Positions 43,779-52,733 of a stretch of DNA of 64,000 nucleotides are shown piece after piece (the stretch's first letter is position 1; each line of letters opens with the position of its first letter). The notes under the pieces were generated by a model, which was given only the letters and a program-made list of their open reading frames with translations, made no database searches and was not told the origin of the DNA. Source of the stretch: an uncultured Spirochaetaceae bacterium. Lineage in GTDB: Bacteria; Spirochaetota; Spirochaetia; Sphaerochaetales; Sphaerochaetaceae. A program made the translations under genes and the position numbers. Where the stretch lies: the NCBI GenBank assembly GCA_944388955.1, contig CALXKJ010000005.1, forward strand, positions 1-64,000, read 5' to 3'.

Positions 43779-45569
43779 ATGGAAGAAGCATTCATGCAGC
43801 GAACGGTTACATGCGGTGAGCTCAGAGCTGCAGATGAAGGTAAAACGGTAATACTCAATGGCTGGGTGCATAGAGATAGAAATCATGGTGCACTTCATTT
43901 CATAAACCTGCGTGACCGCTATGGTCTGACCCAGGTGGTTGTCGATGATGATGCTGACGAAGCATTGCAGAAGAAGGCTTCAGAACTCAAGCTTGAATAC
44001 TGCATCGCTGTCAAAGGCATCGTAAGGCGCCGCCCTGACGAGATGATCAACCCTGATATGGAAACTGGGGAGATTGAAGTCAAAGCTGAGCGCATCGACA
44101 TACTCTCGAAGTGCGATACGCTTCCATTCATGATTGACGAGGAAAACCAGTCAAGAGAGGATCTCAGACTGAAATACCGCTATCTTGATCTCAGATGCTT
44201 TGGCATGCAGCGCCGTATCAAGATGAGGCACGATATCGTGAAAGCTATCAGAGAGTATTTCTACAATACTGATTTCCTTGAAATCGAGACACCGACTCTC
44301 ATAAGAAGCACCCCGGAAGGTGCAAGGGACTTCCTTGTTCCATCAAGAATCTATCCGGGTAAATTCTTTGCGCTGCCACAGTCACCACAGCTTTATAAGC
44401 AGCTTCTCATGGTTTCAGGATTCGATAAGTATTTCCAGATTGCAAGATGCTATCGTGATGAGGATCCAAGAGGTGACAGACAGCTTGAATTCACTCAGCT
44501 CGATATCGAGATGAGCTATGTAAAGCGCGATGATGTTCTTCTCCTTATGGAGGATCTCTTCAATTCAATCTTCAGAAAAGTACTCAACGTCGAGCTCCCT
44601 GCTCATTTCAGAAGAATTGCTTATCACGATGCGATGAACACATATGGCTGCGATAAGCCTGATCTGAGATTCGAAGTCGAGATTCACGATGCAGCCTCAT
44701 TTGCATCCCGCTCAACATTCAAAGCGTTCACTGACACGCTCAGCGAAGGCGGTTATGTGAAATATATTGTCGCTCCAAAGACAGAAGGCCATGACTATAC
44801 AAGAAAGTATCTTTCCGAGCTTGAGAGTGCCGCAAAGATATATGGCGCGCACGGACTGGCTTGGATGAAAGTCGAGAATGGTACTGTGTCTGGAGGCGTA
44901 TCAAAGTTCTTCCAGGGCATGGAGCAGAGTGTTCTTGAGGAAACAGGTGCAAAGGACGGCGATGTCATCCTCATGATAGCGGAAAAAGACTGGAAGAAGT
45001 GCTGCACATCAATGGGCGCAGTAAGATCAAAGCTCGGTGCAGATCTCAAGCTTATAAGACCGGGATTCGAGTTCTGCTGGATTATTGACTTCCCACTCTT
45101 CGAGTACAATGAGGATGAAGGTCATTGGGAAGCCGCGCATCACATGTTCTCAATGCCGCAGGTTGAATACCTTGATACGCTGGAGTCCGATCCAGATTCA
45201 GTAAAAGGTGATCTCTACGACCTTGTCCTCAACGGCTATGAGCTTGCCTCTGGATCGATAAGAATCCATGATGTTGAGCTGCAGAAGAGGATCTTCAGGA
45301 TATGCAACATCCCAGATGAGGTATCGAAGGAGCGCTTCGGATTCCTGCTTGATGCATTCCGCTTCAGTCCACCACCACATGGAGGAATCGCACCTGGCAT
45401 CGACAGGCTTTGCATGATTATCGCGAATGAGGCCTCGATTAAGGAAGTAATAGCATTCCCGAAGAACACAGCAGCCCTCTCACCTATGGATGACAGCCCG
45501 TCATATGTAGAGGAGAAGCAGCTTGAGGAGCTTCATCTCTCAATTATCCAGGACGAGAAGAAAGAGTGA
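43779..45569 (+). CDS. aspS: aspartyl-tRNA synthetase
   Basis: A 596-residue class IIb synthetase with N-terminal OB-fold anticodon domain (VILNGWVHRDRNHGALHFINLRD, residues 22-45), catalytic motif 2 (FQIARCYRDEDPRGDRQLEFTQLDIE) and motif 3 (GIAPGIDRL), plus the bacterial GAD insertion. GGAGG precedes the ATG. It overlaps the flavoprotein gene by 4 nt (GTGA). Whether it charges only Asp or also Asn cannot be settled here. Confidence 0.95.
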   Translation: MEEAFMQRTVTCGELRAADEGKTVILNGWVHRDRNHGALHFINLRDRYGLTQVVVDDDADEALQKKASELKLEYCIAVKGIVRRRPDEMINPDMETGEIEVKAERIDILSKCDTLPFMIDEENQSREDLRLKYRYLDLRCFGMQRRIKMRHDIVKAIREYFYNTDFLEIETPTLIRSTPEGARDFLVPSRIYPGKFFALPQSPQLYKQLLMVSGFDKYFQIARCYRDEDPRGDRQLEFTQLDIEMSYVKRDDVLLLMEDLFNSIFRKVLNVELPAHFRRIAYHDAMNTYGCDKPDLRFEVEIHDAASFASRSTFKAFTDTLSEGGYVKYIVAPKTEGHDYTRKYLSELESAAKIYGAHGLAWMKVENGTVSGGVSKFFQGMEQSVLEETGAKDGDVILMIAEKDWKKCCTSMGAVRSKLGADLKLIRPGFEFCWIIDFPLFEYNEDEGHWEAAHHMFSMPQVEYLDTLESDPDSVKGDLYDLVLNGYELASGSIRIHDVELQKRIFRICNIPDEVSKERFGFLLDAFRFSPPPHGGIAPGIDRLCMIIANEASIKEVIAFPKNTAALSPMDDSPSYVEEKQLEELHLSIIQDEKKE

Positions 45570-46678
45570 TAGATTTCCTTATCATAGGAGGTGGAGCCGC
45601 GGGATTATACGCGGCTTCACTTATCCCGGAGGCAGTCATCCTTGAAAGAAATGATATATGCGGGAAGAAGCTCCTCCTTACTGGAGGAGGCAGATGCAAC
45701 TACACTCATAATGGGACTGTCCCGGAAATCATGGAGCATTACCACGGTAATATCAACTTCATAAGAAAGGTGCTCTATCGCCACACTCCTGATGATATCA
45801 TCACGCATTTCAGGGAACTTGGGATAAAACCGGGAAATGAGAATGGCAAGATATTCCCTCTTTACGGAGATGCTCATTCAATACGCGACGCGCTTCTGCA
45901 CAACGGAAACAGAATAATAAGGGGAAAAGCACTCTCAATAGAGAAGAATGATGCATTCTTTGTCATAAGAACGGAAAATGAAATCATCAAAGCAAGGAAG
46001 ATTCTCTTCGCCCCGGGAGGTATGGCCTATCCCAGAACAGGCTCAGATGGCTCTGGTTATCAGCTTATCAAAACTCTTGGACATAGCATTGAGCCACCCT
46101 ACCCAGCGCTTGCACCTCTTGAGCTGACACCGTCACTCAAAGATGCAGAAGGTATAACAATTCCCATCACAATCAGAAAAGACAAGAAGGAAATAAGCGA
46201 TACAGCTGTCATCACTAAACGTGGGATATCAGGACCGGCGGCGGAGAATTTCTCATACCTTCTCTCTGGAAGAGAAAATGTGACAATATCATTTGACGAT
46301 TGTGATATCAAATCACTGAGAGAAACCTCAGGAGCAGCGCTTCTCAAAAACGCACTCTCAATACCACCCCGCCTCTCTCAAATACTTCTAGGTCCTCTGG
46401 CAGAGAAGAAAATAGCGAATCTCTCGAAAGCAGAAGCAGCCAAAGCAGAAGAGATAATAACACGTTACACCTTCTCATGCCGCCCGATTGCGGAAGGTGC
46501 AATGTCTACCCGTGGAGGCGTGAAGACATCTGAGATAAAAGCGGAAACAATGGAATCAAAACAGGTTCCAGATCTTTACTTTGCAGGTGATATCATCGAT
46601 GTCGATGCAGACTGTGGAGGCTATAGTCTTACATGGGCATTTGCCACAGCTTATATAGTCTCTCTTTCCTGCAAGTGA
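45566..46678 (+). CDS. HI0933-like NAD(P)/FAD-dependent oxidoreductase
   Basis: A 370-residue flavoprotein of the HI0933 family. Dinucleotide motif FLIIGGGAAGLYAAS at the N-terminus, family signature CGKKLLLTGGGRCNYTH (about 31-47), FAPGGMAYPRTGSDGSGY and the C-terminal FAGDIIDVDADCGGYSLTWAF. Substrate unknown. Starts at GTG overlapping the aspS stop, so it is coupled to aspS. Confidence 0.88.
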   Translation: MIDFLIIGGGAAGLYAASLIPEAVILERNDICGKKLLLTGGGRCNYTHNGTVPEIMEHYHGNINFIRKVLYRHTPDDIITHFRELGIKPGNENGKIFPLYGDAHSIRDALLHNGNRIIRGKALSIEKNDAFFVIRTENEIIKARKILFAPGGMAYPRTGSDGSGYQLIKTLGHSIEPPYPALAPLELTPSLKDAEGITIPITIRKDKKEISDTAVITKRGISGPAAENFSYLLSGRENVTISFDDCDIKSLRETSGAALLKNALSIPPRLSQILLGPLAEKKIANLSKAEAAKAEEIITRYTFSCRPIAEGAMSTRGGVKTSEIKAETMESKQVPDLYFAGDIIDVDADCGGYSLTWAFATAYIVSLSCK

Positions 46679-46840
46679 TGCTTTCGTTTCAGAAAGGAAA
46701 AGTGGCAGACCACTGAAGAAGTATTTCGGAGTTTCTAACACCGATGGCAGGATAAATGATGCCAGATTAAGTAAAAACCTCAATCTGAAAGCAGCAGATG
46801 AGGTTTTGAAAAAATTTTCCTATTGATTACAGTTTCACCA

Positions 46841-47404
46841 TCAAGCAAGACCAAAAGGTACAATTACAGGATTGAGAACCAAGCCCTCGCCTTTAGATCC
46901 GATTCTCTGCAGTACACGCAAGTCCTGAGTATATCGTGTCCGTCCAGAGATAATCTCAATATTCAGCATTGCATCGTAGAATTTATATGTCAGATCATCT
47001 GTAAGTCTTATTACAGCATAATATTTATTCCCAGATTTAAGGATATCCGCAAGAACTGGATTGCCATCAAAAACAGCCGTGATTGAAGCTCCTTCGTTTA
47101 TTCCTCCTGTAACTATTTCAAGCGGAAGGAAAAATCCTTTGACGTTCTCAAGTCCTGCAAATCCATTTATACCGCTATTGATGTATGTGCTTGCACAGTT
47201 TCCATCAACAACCACAGAGCCTTCGATTTCTATCGGTGAAGTAGTGAATACATATCCGGTAATGCCATCAATTGTGAAAACAACATCATCTTCTGCACCA
47301 TTCACAGCAAGAATATCATCCTTAATCTCGCCATTATTCATATCGCAAGCAGCAAACATAAGAATGATGCAGAATGCAAGCAGTGCAATAGCTTTTCTAT
47401 TCAT
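46841..47404 (-). CDS. putative lipoprotein
   Basis: A 187-residue protein with lipoprotein signal (MNRKAIALLAFCIILMFAAC, lipobox Cys at 20) and a beta-rich mature domain of unknown family. GGAGAAAGAT precedes the ATG at 47404; this start overlaps the end of the upstream helix-turn-helix gene by 8 nt, so they form a pair. Confidence 0.65.
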   Translation of the reverse strand: MNRKAIALLAFCIILMFAACDMNNGEIKDDILAVNGAEDDVVFTIDGITGYVFTTSPIEIEGSVVVDGNCASTYINSGINGFAGLENVKGFFLPLEIVTGGINEGASITAVFDGNPVLADILKSGNKYYAVIRLTDDLTYKFYDAMLNIEIISGRTRYTQDLRVLQRIGSKGEGLVLNPVIVPFGLA

Positions 47405-47624
47405 ATCTTTCTCCTCTGCTATCTGTTTTTGTTCCACGATTTGCCCAGCTCAAATCCCCCGCCTTATATCTCCTGTTGTATTCACGGACAGTGTATTTAT
47501 TCAGGCCTGTCGTCATGGCTGTCTTCTTGTACCCATAGCCACTCCTAAACAATTCAAGACATTGCTTTCTTATCTCATTTGGAATTCGTGGACGAATAAG
47601 AACTTTCAGATTTTCACTTCTCAT
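47397..47624 (-). CDS. orphan transposase-like helix-turn-helix protein
   Basis: A 75-residue protein whose core, RIPNEIRKQCLELFRSGYGY then KKTAMTTGLNKYTVREYNRRY, is a helix-turn-helix like that at the N-terminus of IS-type transposases. There is no catalytic DDE domain downstream, so it is either a remnant of an insertion sequence or a small regulator. I chose the ATG at 47624 (GGGGA upstream); the frame is open farther but crosses a terminator. It overlaps the lipoprotein gene downstream. Confidence 0.6.
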   Translation of the reverse strand: MRSENLKVLIRPRIPNEIRKQCLELFRSGYGYKKTAMTTGLNKYTVREYNRRYKAGDLSWANRGTKTDSRGERYE

Positions 47625-47698
47625 GATGATAGTCCCCATGAATACTTCATGGTTATGTACAGATATTGCTGAGCATGATGGAACAGCAGTTATAAATA

Positions 47699-47720
47699 AT
47701 GGGGAGCAGGAACTCCCCAT
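47699..47720 (-). terminator. terminator of the 47739-48290 lipoprotein gene
   Basis: Stem ATGGGGAG (47699-47706) / CTCCCCAT (47713-47720); on the minus strand the downstream side is ATTATTTAT. Confidence 0.7.
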
Positions 47721-47738
47721 TTGAGATGTTTGACAATG

Positions 47739-48290
47739 TCAGGGATCAACAGGATCCATATTGTCGGTACCTCCTACATCCCCACCAGGTTGTGTCGATT
47801 CTTCCTCGCCATCGTCTGGTGACGTCTGCTCTTCCTCGTCATCATCAGCAGTTACAGTTCCCGTGATTGTGTTTCCTTTCGTGATACTCGAAGCAGAGAC
47901 TGTATAATTCTTGCCATTAACAGTTACCGTTACTTCTGTTGATGAATTGGTTACAGTAAATTCCATTGAGTAATTATCGTCAGATACTGTAATTGTCACA
48001 GACCAATTGTCCTTAGACGTCCATGAAAGGTTATACTTTACGCTGTATGACTTATCCCCTGACGTGAAGGTCGCAAGTGTCTGCTCTCCACCTGCTGCAG
48101 ATTCCGGATTATCTGTTCCGTTCTCAGCAGTCTTGCTGTTGATATCATCAATTACAGCCTTGTATGCATCCACCGCGACATCTAGGTCTTTGGCAGAAAT
48201 TGCAGCCTCTTCTTTATCTGGCTCATTATTACATGCTGTAAACGCGAACAGCATCATTCCTGCAAGAAGCAGAATAAGAATCTTCTTCAT
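47739..48290 (-). CDS. putative lipoprotein with acidic low-complexity tail
   Basis: A 183-residue lipoprotein (MKKILILLLAGMMLFAFTAC, Cys20). The mature part has a helical segment (residues 30-52), a Thr/Ser/Val-rich beta domain (70-145) and a tail rich in Asp, Glu, Pro and Gly (146-183). No family is recognised. GGAGGTTTTAA precedes the ATG. Its promoter contains a nine-G tract in the spacer, suggesting phase-variable expression of a surface protein. Confidence 0.68.
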   Translation of the reverse strand: MKKILILLLAGMMLFAFTACNNEPDKEEAAISAKDLDVAVDAYKAVIDDINSKTAENGTDNPESAAGGEQTLATFTSGDKSYSVKYNLSWTSKDNWSVTITVSDDNYSMEFTVTNSSTEVTVTVNGKNYTVSASSITKGNTITGTVTADDDEEEQTSPDDGEEESTQPGGDVGGTDNMDPVDP

Positions 48291-48320
48291 TTAAAACCTC
48301 CATAGAAGCTAGATACTTTA

Positions 48321-48351
48321 AACCTACCCCCCCCCGGTAGTGTTTTGTCAA
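48321..48351 (-). promoter_or_regulatory. lipoprotein promoter with poly-G spacer
   Basis: On the minus strand TTGACA (48346-48351) is followed by a 19-nt spacer that ends in nine G residues (48327-48335), then TAGGTT (48321-48326). Loss of two G would give the optimal 17-nt spacing. The tract also sits between inverted arms CTACC/GGTAG. Confidence 0.5.
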
Positions 48352-48447
48352 GTTTTTTCTTCTCTTTCTGTACTGCAAGTGTAAAATATGAGGCTGTATC
48401 TGCGACTCCGTCCATTGAATGAATCTTTATGCCTGGAGGAATCGAGT

Positions 48448-48525
48448 ATGAAAATCAATCAGCCTGTCACTTCCGTTATAACAATTCAGAAACGACTGCT
48501 ATCTATTGAGCTCAAATCATCATAG
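48448..48525 (+). CDS. possible 25-residue peptide
   Basis: A short frame (MKINQPVTSVITIQ..., 25 residues) with GGAGG at 8-nt spacing in an otherwise empty 420-nt gap. Its first residues resemble MKINRP at the start of the other AAA/DUF4143 ATPase, so it could be a relic of such a gene. No other support. Confidence 0.25.
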   Translation: MKINQPVTSVITIQKRLLSIELKSS

Positions 48526-48708
48526 AAGGATGTCTGGGACACGAATAATCTATTATGCGCTCAATTAGATTGCACAATGGAGATAAATCAATGAAAAGAT
48601 GTGCATTACAAATTTATATCGATTAGTAACTTATAAAAATATGGAATTTCATCGGTCAGTAATCGACAAAATTAAATTATGCTCTTAAACTTTCCATTGG
48701 AGGTTGCA

Positions 48709-49971
48709 GTGGATAGAGAAGTACTCAAAAAGGTGATACTGGATCAGCATGAGATAATCAAGAAGTTCAGCATAGTCCCAAGAGAAATCAGACTCGAGAA
48801 GAATATCAACTACGTTCTGACAGGGCTGAGGAGAGCTGGTAAGACAGTGCTTCTGTACGGACTGGTTCAGAAGCTGGTTTCTGAAGGTACAGACTGGAAA
48901 CAGATCATATATATAAATTTTGAGGATGAACGGCTGGAGGGTTTCACTCTTAAGGATTTTGACGACATTGTTTCCCTTCAGGCTCAGTGGGGAGGAAAAG
49001 GGCATTTCTTCTTTGACGAAATCCAGAATATTGATGGCTGGGAGAAATTCGCGCGTCGTCTCAGCGATGCAAAAGAACACGTATGCATCACCGGAAGCAA
49101 TGCAAAAATGCTCAGCCGTGATATTGCAGAACGCCTCGGAGGCAGATACATCCCTGTAGAGGTTCCTGTATATAGCTTTACCGAATACCTTTCCGCCTCC
49201 GGAGTCCCATATGATACGGACTCATGTGCTTCAACGAAGGGGCAGGCAGCAATACGCGCGTCTTTTGATGATTATCTTCACTGGGGAGGCTTTCCAGAAA
49301 CGCTTGATTTCACAAATAAAAGGCAATATATATCAGCTGTTTTCCAGAAAGTTCTTTTAGGAGATGTCATACTGAGGAACAATATCCGGAATGAACAGGC
49401 AGTAAGAATGGTCATCAAGAAGCTGGCAGAAAGCGTAAAAGACGAGATGTCAGCTACAAGACTGGCAGGTATCGTAACAGCAACTGGATGCAGGACAAAC
49501 ACTGATTCAGTTCTCAGCTATCTCATAAATCTTCAGGATGCATATCTCTGCTTCCCTATCAGAAATCATTTCTCCTCCTTAACAGAAAAAGAAGGAATAC
49601 AGAAACGCTATTTTTCCGACACAGGACTCCTTTCGCTTTTCCTTGTTGATAAGAATCCGCTGCTGCTTGAGAATCTAGCCGCATTATCTCTTGTCCGCCT
49701 TTATGGTCATGAAAGCGTCCATTACATCAAAAGCTCAAAAACAGGTCTCGATATAGATTTCTTCATCCCGTCTTCAGGCGAAGTTTTCCAGGTAAGCTGG
49801 GTTCTTGATAGCCTCTCAAGTACACGGGAGATAATGGGTCTCGTGAAAGCCAGAAAACTCATAGAAGAAGCAAGCCGTTTCATCATACTGACTTATGATA
49901 CAGAAAGCATCATACATATGAATGACTTTGATATCGAGGTAATTCCGCTCTGGAAATGGATGCTGAAATGA
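48709..49971 (+). CDS. AAA ATPase with DUF4143 domain
   Basis: A 420-residue second member of the AAA_14/DUF4143 family. Walker A LTGLRRAGKTVLL near residue 38, Walker B HFFFDEIQNIDGWEKF, sensor CITGSNAKML; the C-terminal part has KRYFSDTGLLSLFL and the nuclease-like KTGLDIDFFIPSSGEVFQVSW. The GTG at 48709 has GGAGG 5 nt upstream and is preferred over the ATG 30 nt earlier. It lies among lipoprotein genes and is monocistronic. Function unknown. Confidence 0.8.
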   Translation: MDREVLKKVILDQHEIIKKFSIVPREIRLEKNINYVLTGLRRAGKTVLLYGLVQKLVSEGTDWKQIIYINFEDERLEGFTLKDFDDIVSLQAQWGGKGHFFFDEIQNIDGWEKFARRLSDAKEHVCITGSNAKMLSRDIAERLGGRYIPVEVPVYSFTEYLSASGVPYDTDSCASTKGQAAIRASFDDYLHWGGFPETLDFTNKRQYISAVFQKVLLGDVILRNNIRNEQAVRMVIKKLAESVKDEMSATRLAGIVTATGCRTNTDSVLSYLINLQDAYLCFPIRNHFSSLTEKEGIQKRYFSDTGLLSLFLVDKNPLLLENLAALSLVRLYGHESVHYIKSSKTGLDIDFFIPSSGEVFQVSWVLDSLSSTREIMGLVKARKLIEEASRFIILTYDTESIIHMNDFDIEVIPLWKWMLK

Positions 49972-50173
49972 ATGGGGGTGAAACAGCAAAGAGCTGATGG
50001 GTTTTGCCTATTGTGAAATATCAAATCAGAATGATTTGGGAAAGCGCGTGCTATCAGAATCAGCATCTTCTACCGAAGGAGACAACAACCCGGTGATTTA
50101 ACAGAGGCTTATTCAAGCAAAGGCCATGCACAATAAGCACAGCCTTAATCTACAGAAGATGAGCCTCCAAGGA

Positions 50174-50575
50174 CTACCCAAGAATAATCGCCTGAGTTGT
50201 ATCTCCTTCTGTATTCCCGCGCTGTGTAAATATTCTTACACCACTCCTGCCATCAATAACATGCTTATCAGCCTTGGATACAAACTTGATTTCGTCACCA
50301 TTTTCGTCCCATGCACATCCATCAAGGAGTTCAAGACCATCATTTTCAAGATCATCAATGAGATCATCATCCTGTTTTGTTGTGTAGAATTCGTTTACAA
50401 GCAGGTTATCGATATCAATAACAGCGGCTTTGTGATCGAAACTCTTAACATATACTGAGAGAGCTTCAACCTGCTCCTCAGTCGCAGGCTTTACTTCATT
50501 TTCGTTGTTACATGCTGTAAATGTGAGAAGCATCATAACAGCAAGAAGTAATACAGAAATCTTCTTCATTTTCAT
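50174..50575 (-). CDS. putative lipoprotein
   Basis: A 133-residue lipoprotein (MKMKKISVLLLAVMMLLTFTAC, Cys22), acidic (many Asp/Glu in residues 65-95), family unknown. The signal sequence closely resembles that of the 47739-48290 gene, and both genes share upstream sequence (TACC-G-rich-GGTA followed on the + strand by GTTTTTTCTTCTC), so the two leaders derive from a common ancestor. Confidence 0.65.
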   Translation of the reverse strand: MKMKKISVLLLAVMMLLTFTACNNENEVKPATEEQVEALSVYVKSFDHKAAVIDIDNLLVNEFYTTKQDDDLIDDLENDGLELLDGCAWDENGDEIKFVSKADKHVIDGRSGVRIFTQRGNTEGDTTQAIILG

Positions 50576-50664
50576 TGCCCCATGTATTAGATGCCTATAG
50601 GCTACCCGCCCCGGTAACTTTTTTTGTCAGGTTTTTTCTTCTCCCTCTGTGCTATACTGCTTCC

Positions 50665-51045
50665 ATGGGACAGATAAGGAATATCAAAGCTCACTTTTCT
50701 TCTGAGCGTATGTATTTTGAGAATAGTATTGGACGTGAATTTGACTTCACTCAGTCAACTGGGCCTTATGAATATCTTCTCGGTGCGCTTTCAGGCTGTT
50801 ATTACAAGACTCTTCTCTCAATACCGCATAACTCTAAATGGGGCAACGTTGAGATTACTGTCACTGGTGAGAAACGCGACGAAGAGCCTACAACACTCAA
50901 AAAGACTGTTCTGGATATCAAAGTAAGAAATGCGGAGGATGAAGATGAATTCAGAAGCCTTGCGAAGAAGGCCTCTGAACTCTGCTCAATATATTCGACA
51001 ATCAGCAAAGTAAGTGATATGGAGCTGAGAATCAGCTTTATATGA
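50665..51045 (+). CDS. OsmC family protein
   Basis: A 126-residue OsmC/Ohr-type protein, thiol-dependent reductase of peroxides in characterised members. The first conserved Cys is in GPYEYLLGALSGCYYKTL (about residue 44) and a second in ELCSIYSTISK (about 108). The ATG at 50665 was chosen over a longer frame because TATACT (50653-50658) ends exactly 6 nt before it; leaderless mRNA is likely. Confidence 0.82.
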   Translation: MGQIRNIKAHFSSERMYFENSIGREFDFTQSTGPYEYLLGALSGCYYKTLLSIPHNSKWGNVEITVTGEKRDEEPTTLKKTVLDIKVRNAEDEDEFRSLAKKASELCSIYSTISKVSDMELRISFI

Positions 51046-51792
51046 TTATCTCTTTTTTACAGGGTCGATGACTCTTGCTTCCCCAATAAGCTTATACACA
51101 GCGCGTTTCTGTGCATCTTCACAGCCATTCCATGGTTTGTCCTTGTTCTCGCTCTTGTATTTCTGGGTCATCCACCAGTCATCATGCTGGATTCTATCAA
51201 GATTCTTCTTCAGAAGAGCAAGCATTGATGAATAGAATGATGCGAGATCCTCACCGGAGAGAGCCTCCTTTGCAATACGCAGAAGCGCTTCTGTATGATG
51301 AACACAGAAGCCTTTTGACGCTTCCAGCGCGGTGCGGAAATCACTGTCATCACGCCAGAGAGATGCGACAGTATAGCAATAGCGGATAAGCCGCTCCTCC
51401 ATTCTTGAGCAGATTAGACAACCCTTCTCACGCTCGTGAATGATATCAAAAAAAGCGGAGGCCGCTTTCTCAGCTTTTCTCGCATTTCTCCTCTCGCCTA
51501 TTGCCTTATCGAGAGCAGAAGCCATCAGTCTCTTGTTTTCGTCATAATATGTATCCATGACAAGCGCTAGAGGCTGAGGTTTACCGCCTTCCGCGAGAAG
51601 ATGCATGTGATGAGAACAGAAACCATAAGTATTAGTCTCAACTCTTATCTCAGGTGTCATGACAGCAGATGAGAGATAATACCTTACTGCATCTGCTTCC
51701 GCGCCCTTCATCAACGAGCACAGAAAGCATTCGCTTCCTTCCTTAAGGCCATCCCATACAGGGATGGTCTCAAGCTGGAGCTGGACTTTCAC
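51046..51792 (-). CDS. DUF6062 family protein
   Basis: A 248-residue protein with two similar Cys/His units: CFLC...GFCSHH (about residues 22-63) and CLIC...GFCVHH (about 128-170), suggesting two metal-binding sites. This is the DUF6062 pattern; function unknown. It starts at GTG overlapping the stop of the transketolase C-subunit gene and is probably in that operon. Confidence 0.72.
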   Translation of the reverse strand: MKVQLQLETIPVWDGLKEGSECFLCSLMKGAEADAVRYYLSSAVMTPEIRVETNTYGFCSHHMHLLAEGGKPQPLALVMDTYYDENKRLMASALDKAIGERRNARKAEKAASAFFDIIHEREKGCLICSRMEERLIRYCYTVASLWRDDSDFRTALEASKGFCVHHTEALLRIAKEALSGEDLASFYSSMLALLKKNLDRIQHDDWWMTQKYKSENKDKPWNGCEDAQKRAVYKLIGEARVIDPVKKR

Positions 51793-52733
51793 TTTATAAG
51801 AGCCTCCGCCTTTCTGGCTATGTTGTCGGCAGTGAAGCCGAAACTTTCCGCAAGATACTTCAGGTTTCCTACTTCCCCGAATCTATCGCCCACATTCAGG
51901 AATGACATCTTTACCGGGTTCACGGTCGCAAGATGAGATGCAATCATTTCCCCGATACCACCTGCGTAACGTCCATTCTCACATACCAGAAGAGCGCCGC
52001 ACTCAGAAGCTGTCTTCTCGATAAGCTCTGTGTCGAGCGGACGTATTGTATGAAGGTCAATTACCGTTGCGTTAATGCCTTTTGCCTTGAGAAGCTCAGC
52101 TGCCTCCATAGCGGCATCGACCATTACTACGCCAGTTGCAATGATTCCAACATCTTTTCCATCACGAAGTTTGATGCCCTTTCCAAGTGTGATCTCGTCA
52201 TCAGGCGAATAACGGAAATTGCTCCCCTTTCTCGGAGTGCGGATATAACATGAGCTGCCGCTCTCATACGCCTGAATTGTAAGGGCATAGAGGGACTGGA
52301 TATCAGAAGGCTCGAAAATCACGAAGCCTGGAATCTGCCTCATAAGAGCGATGTCCTCAAATGGCATGTGCGTTCCGCCATTATATTGGGCTGTTATTCC
52401 AGGATCCGAGCCAATTACAAGCACTCTCTGATGAGTATAGCCCACAGAGATAAAGAGCTGATCATACGCGCGTCTTGTAGCAAAGCATCCAAAAGAATGG
52501 ATAAACGGCACCAATCCTGTTGAAGCGAGACCAGCAGCCACACCCGCCATATTCGCTTCCGCGATTCCGCAATTGAAGAACCTGTCCGGAAATTCCTTCT
52601 TAAATGCAGTACTGCCGATGCACGATGAGAGATCGGCGTCAAGGAAGACTATCTCCGGATGCTCCTTTGCCAGATCAACGACCGCTCCGATTACAGCATC
52701 CCTGTAATGTGAGTATGCATGTGCGTCTTTCAT
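51789..52733 (-). CDS. transketolase C-terminal subunit
   Basis: A 314-residue protein corresponding to the pyrimidine-binding and C-terminal domains of transketolase. Seen: FFNCGIAEANMAGVAAGLAS with the catalytic Glu, GGTHMPFEDIALMRQIPG, SCYIRTPRKG and VIDLHTIRPLD. With the partner subunit it transfers two-carbon units in the pentose phosphate pathway. Overlaps its partner by 4 nt (ATGA). Confidence 0.9.
   Translation of the reverse strand: MKDAHAYSHYRDAVIGAVVDLAKEHPEIVFLDADLSSCIGSTAFKKEFPDRFFNCGIAEANMAGVAAGLASTGLVPFIHSFGCFATRRAYDQLFISVGYTHQRVLVIGSDPGITAQYNGGTHMPFEDIALMRQIPGFVIFEPSDIQSLYALTIQAYESGSSCYIRTPRKGSNFRYSPDDEITLGKGIKLRDGKDVGIIATGVVMVDAAMEAAELLKAKGINATVIDLHTIRPLDTELIEKTASECGALLVCENGRYAGGIGEMIASHLATVNPVKMSFLNVGDRFGEVGNLKYLAESFGFTADNIARKAEALIK

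Noticed and set aside
47625-47720. Upstream extension of the helix-turn-helix gene
   Set aside because: It would cross the terminator hairpin of the preceding lipoprotein gene and has no ribosome binding site.
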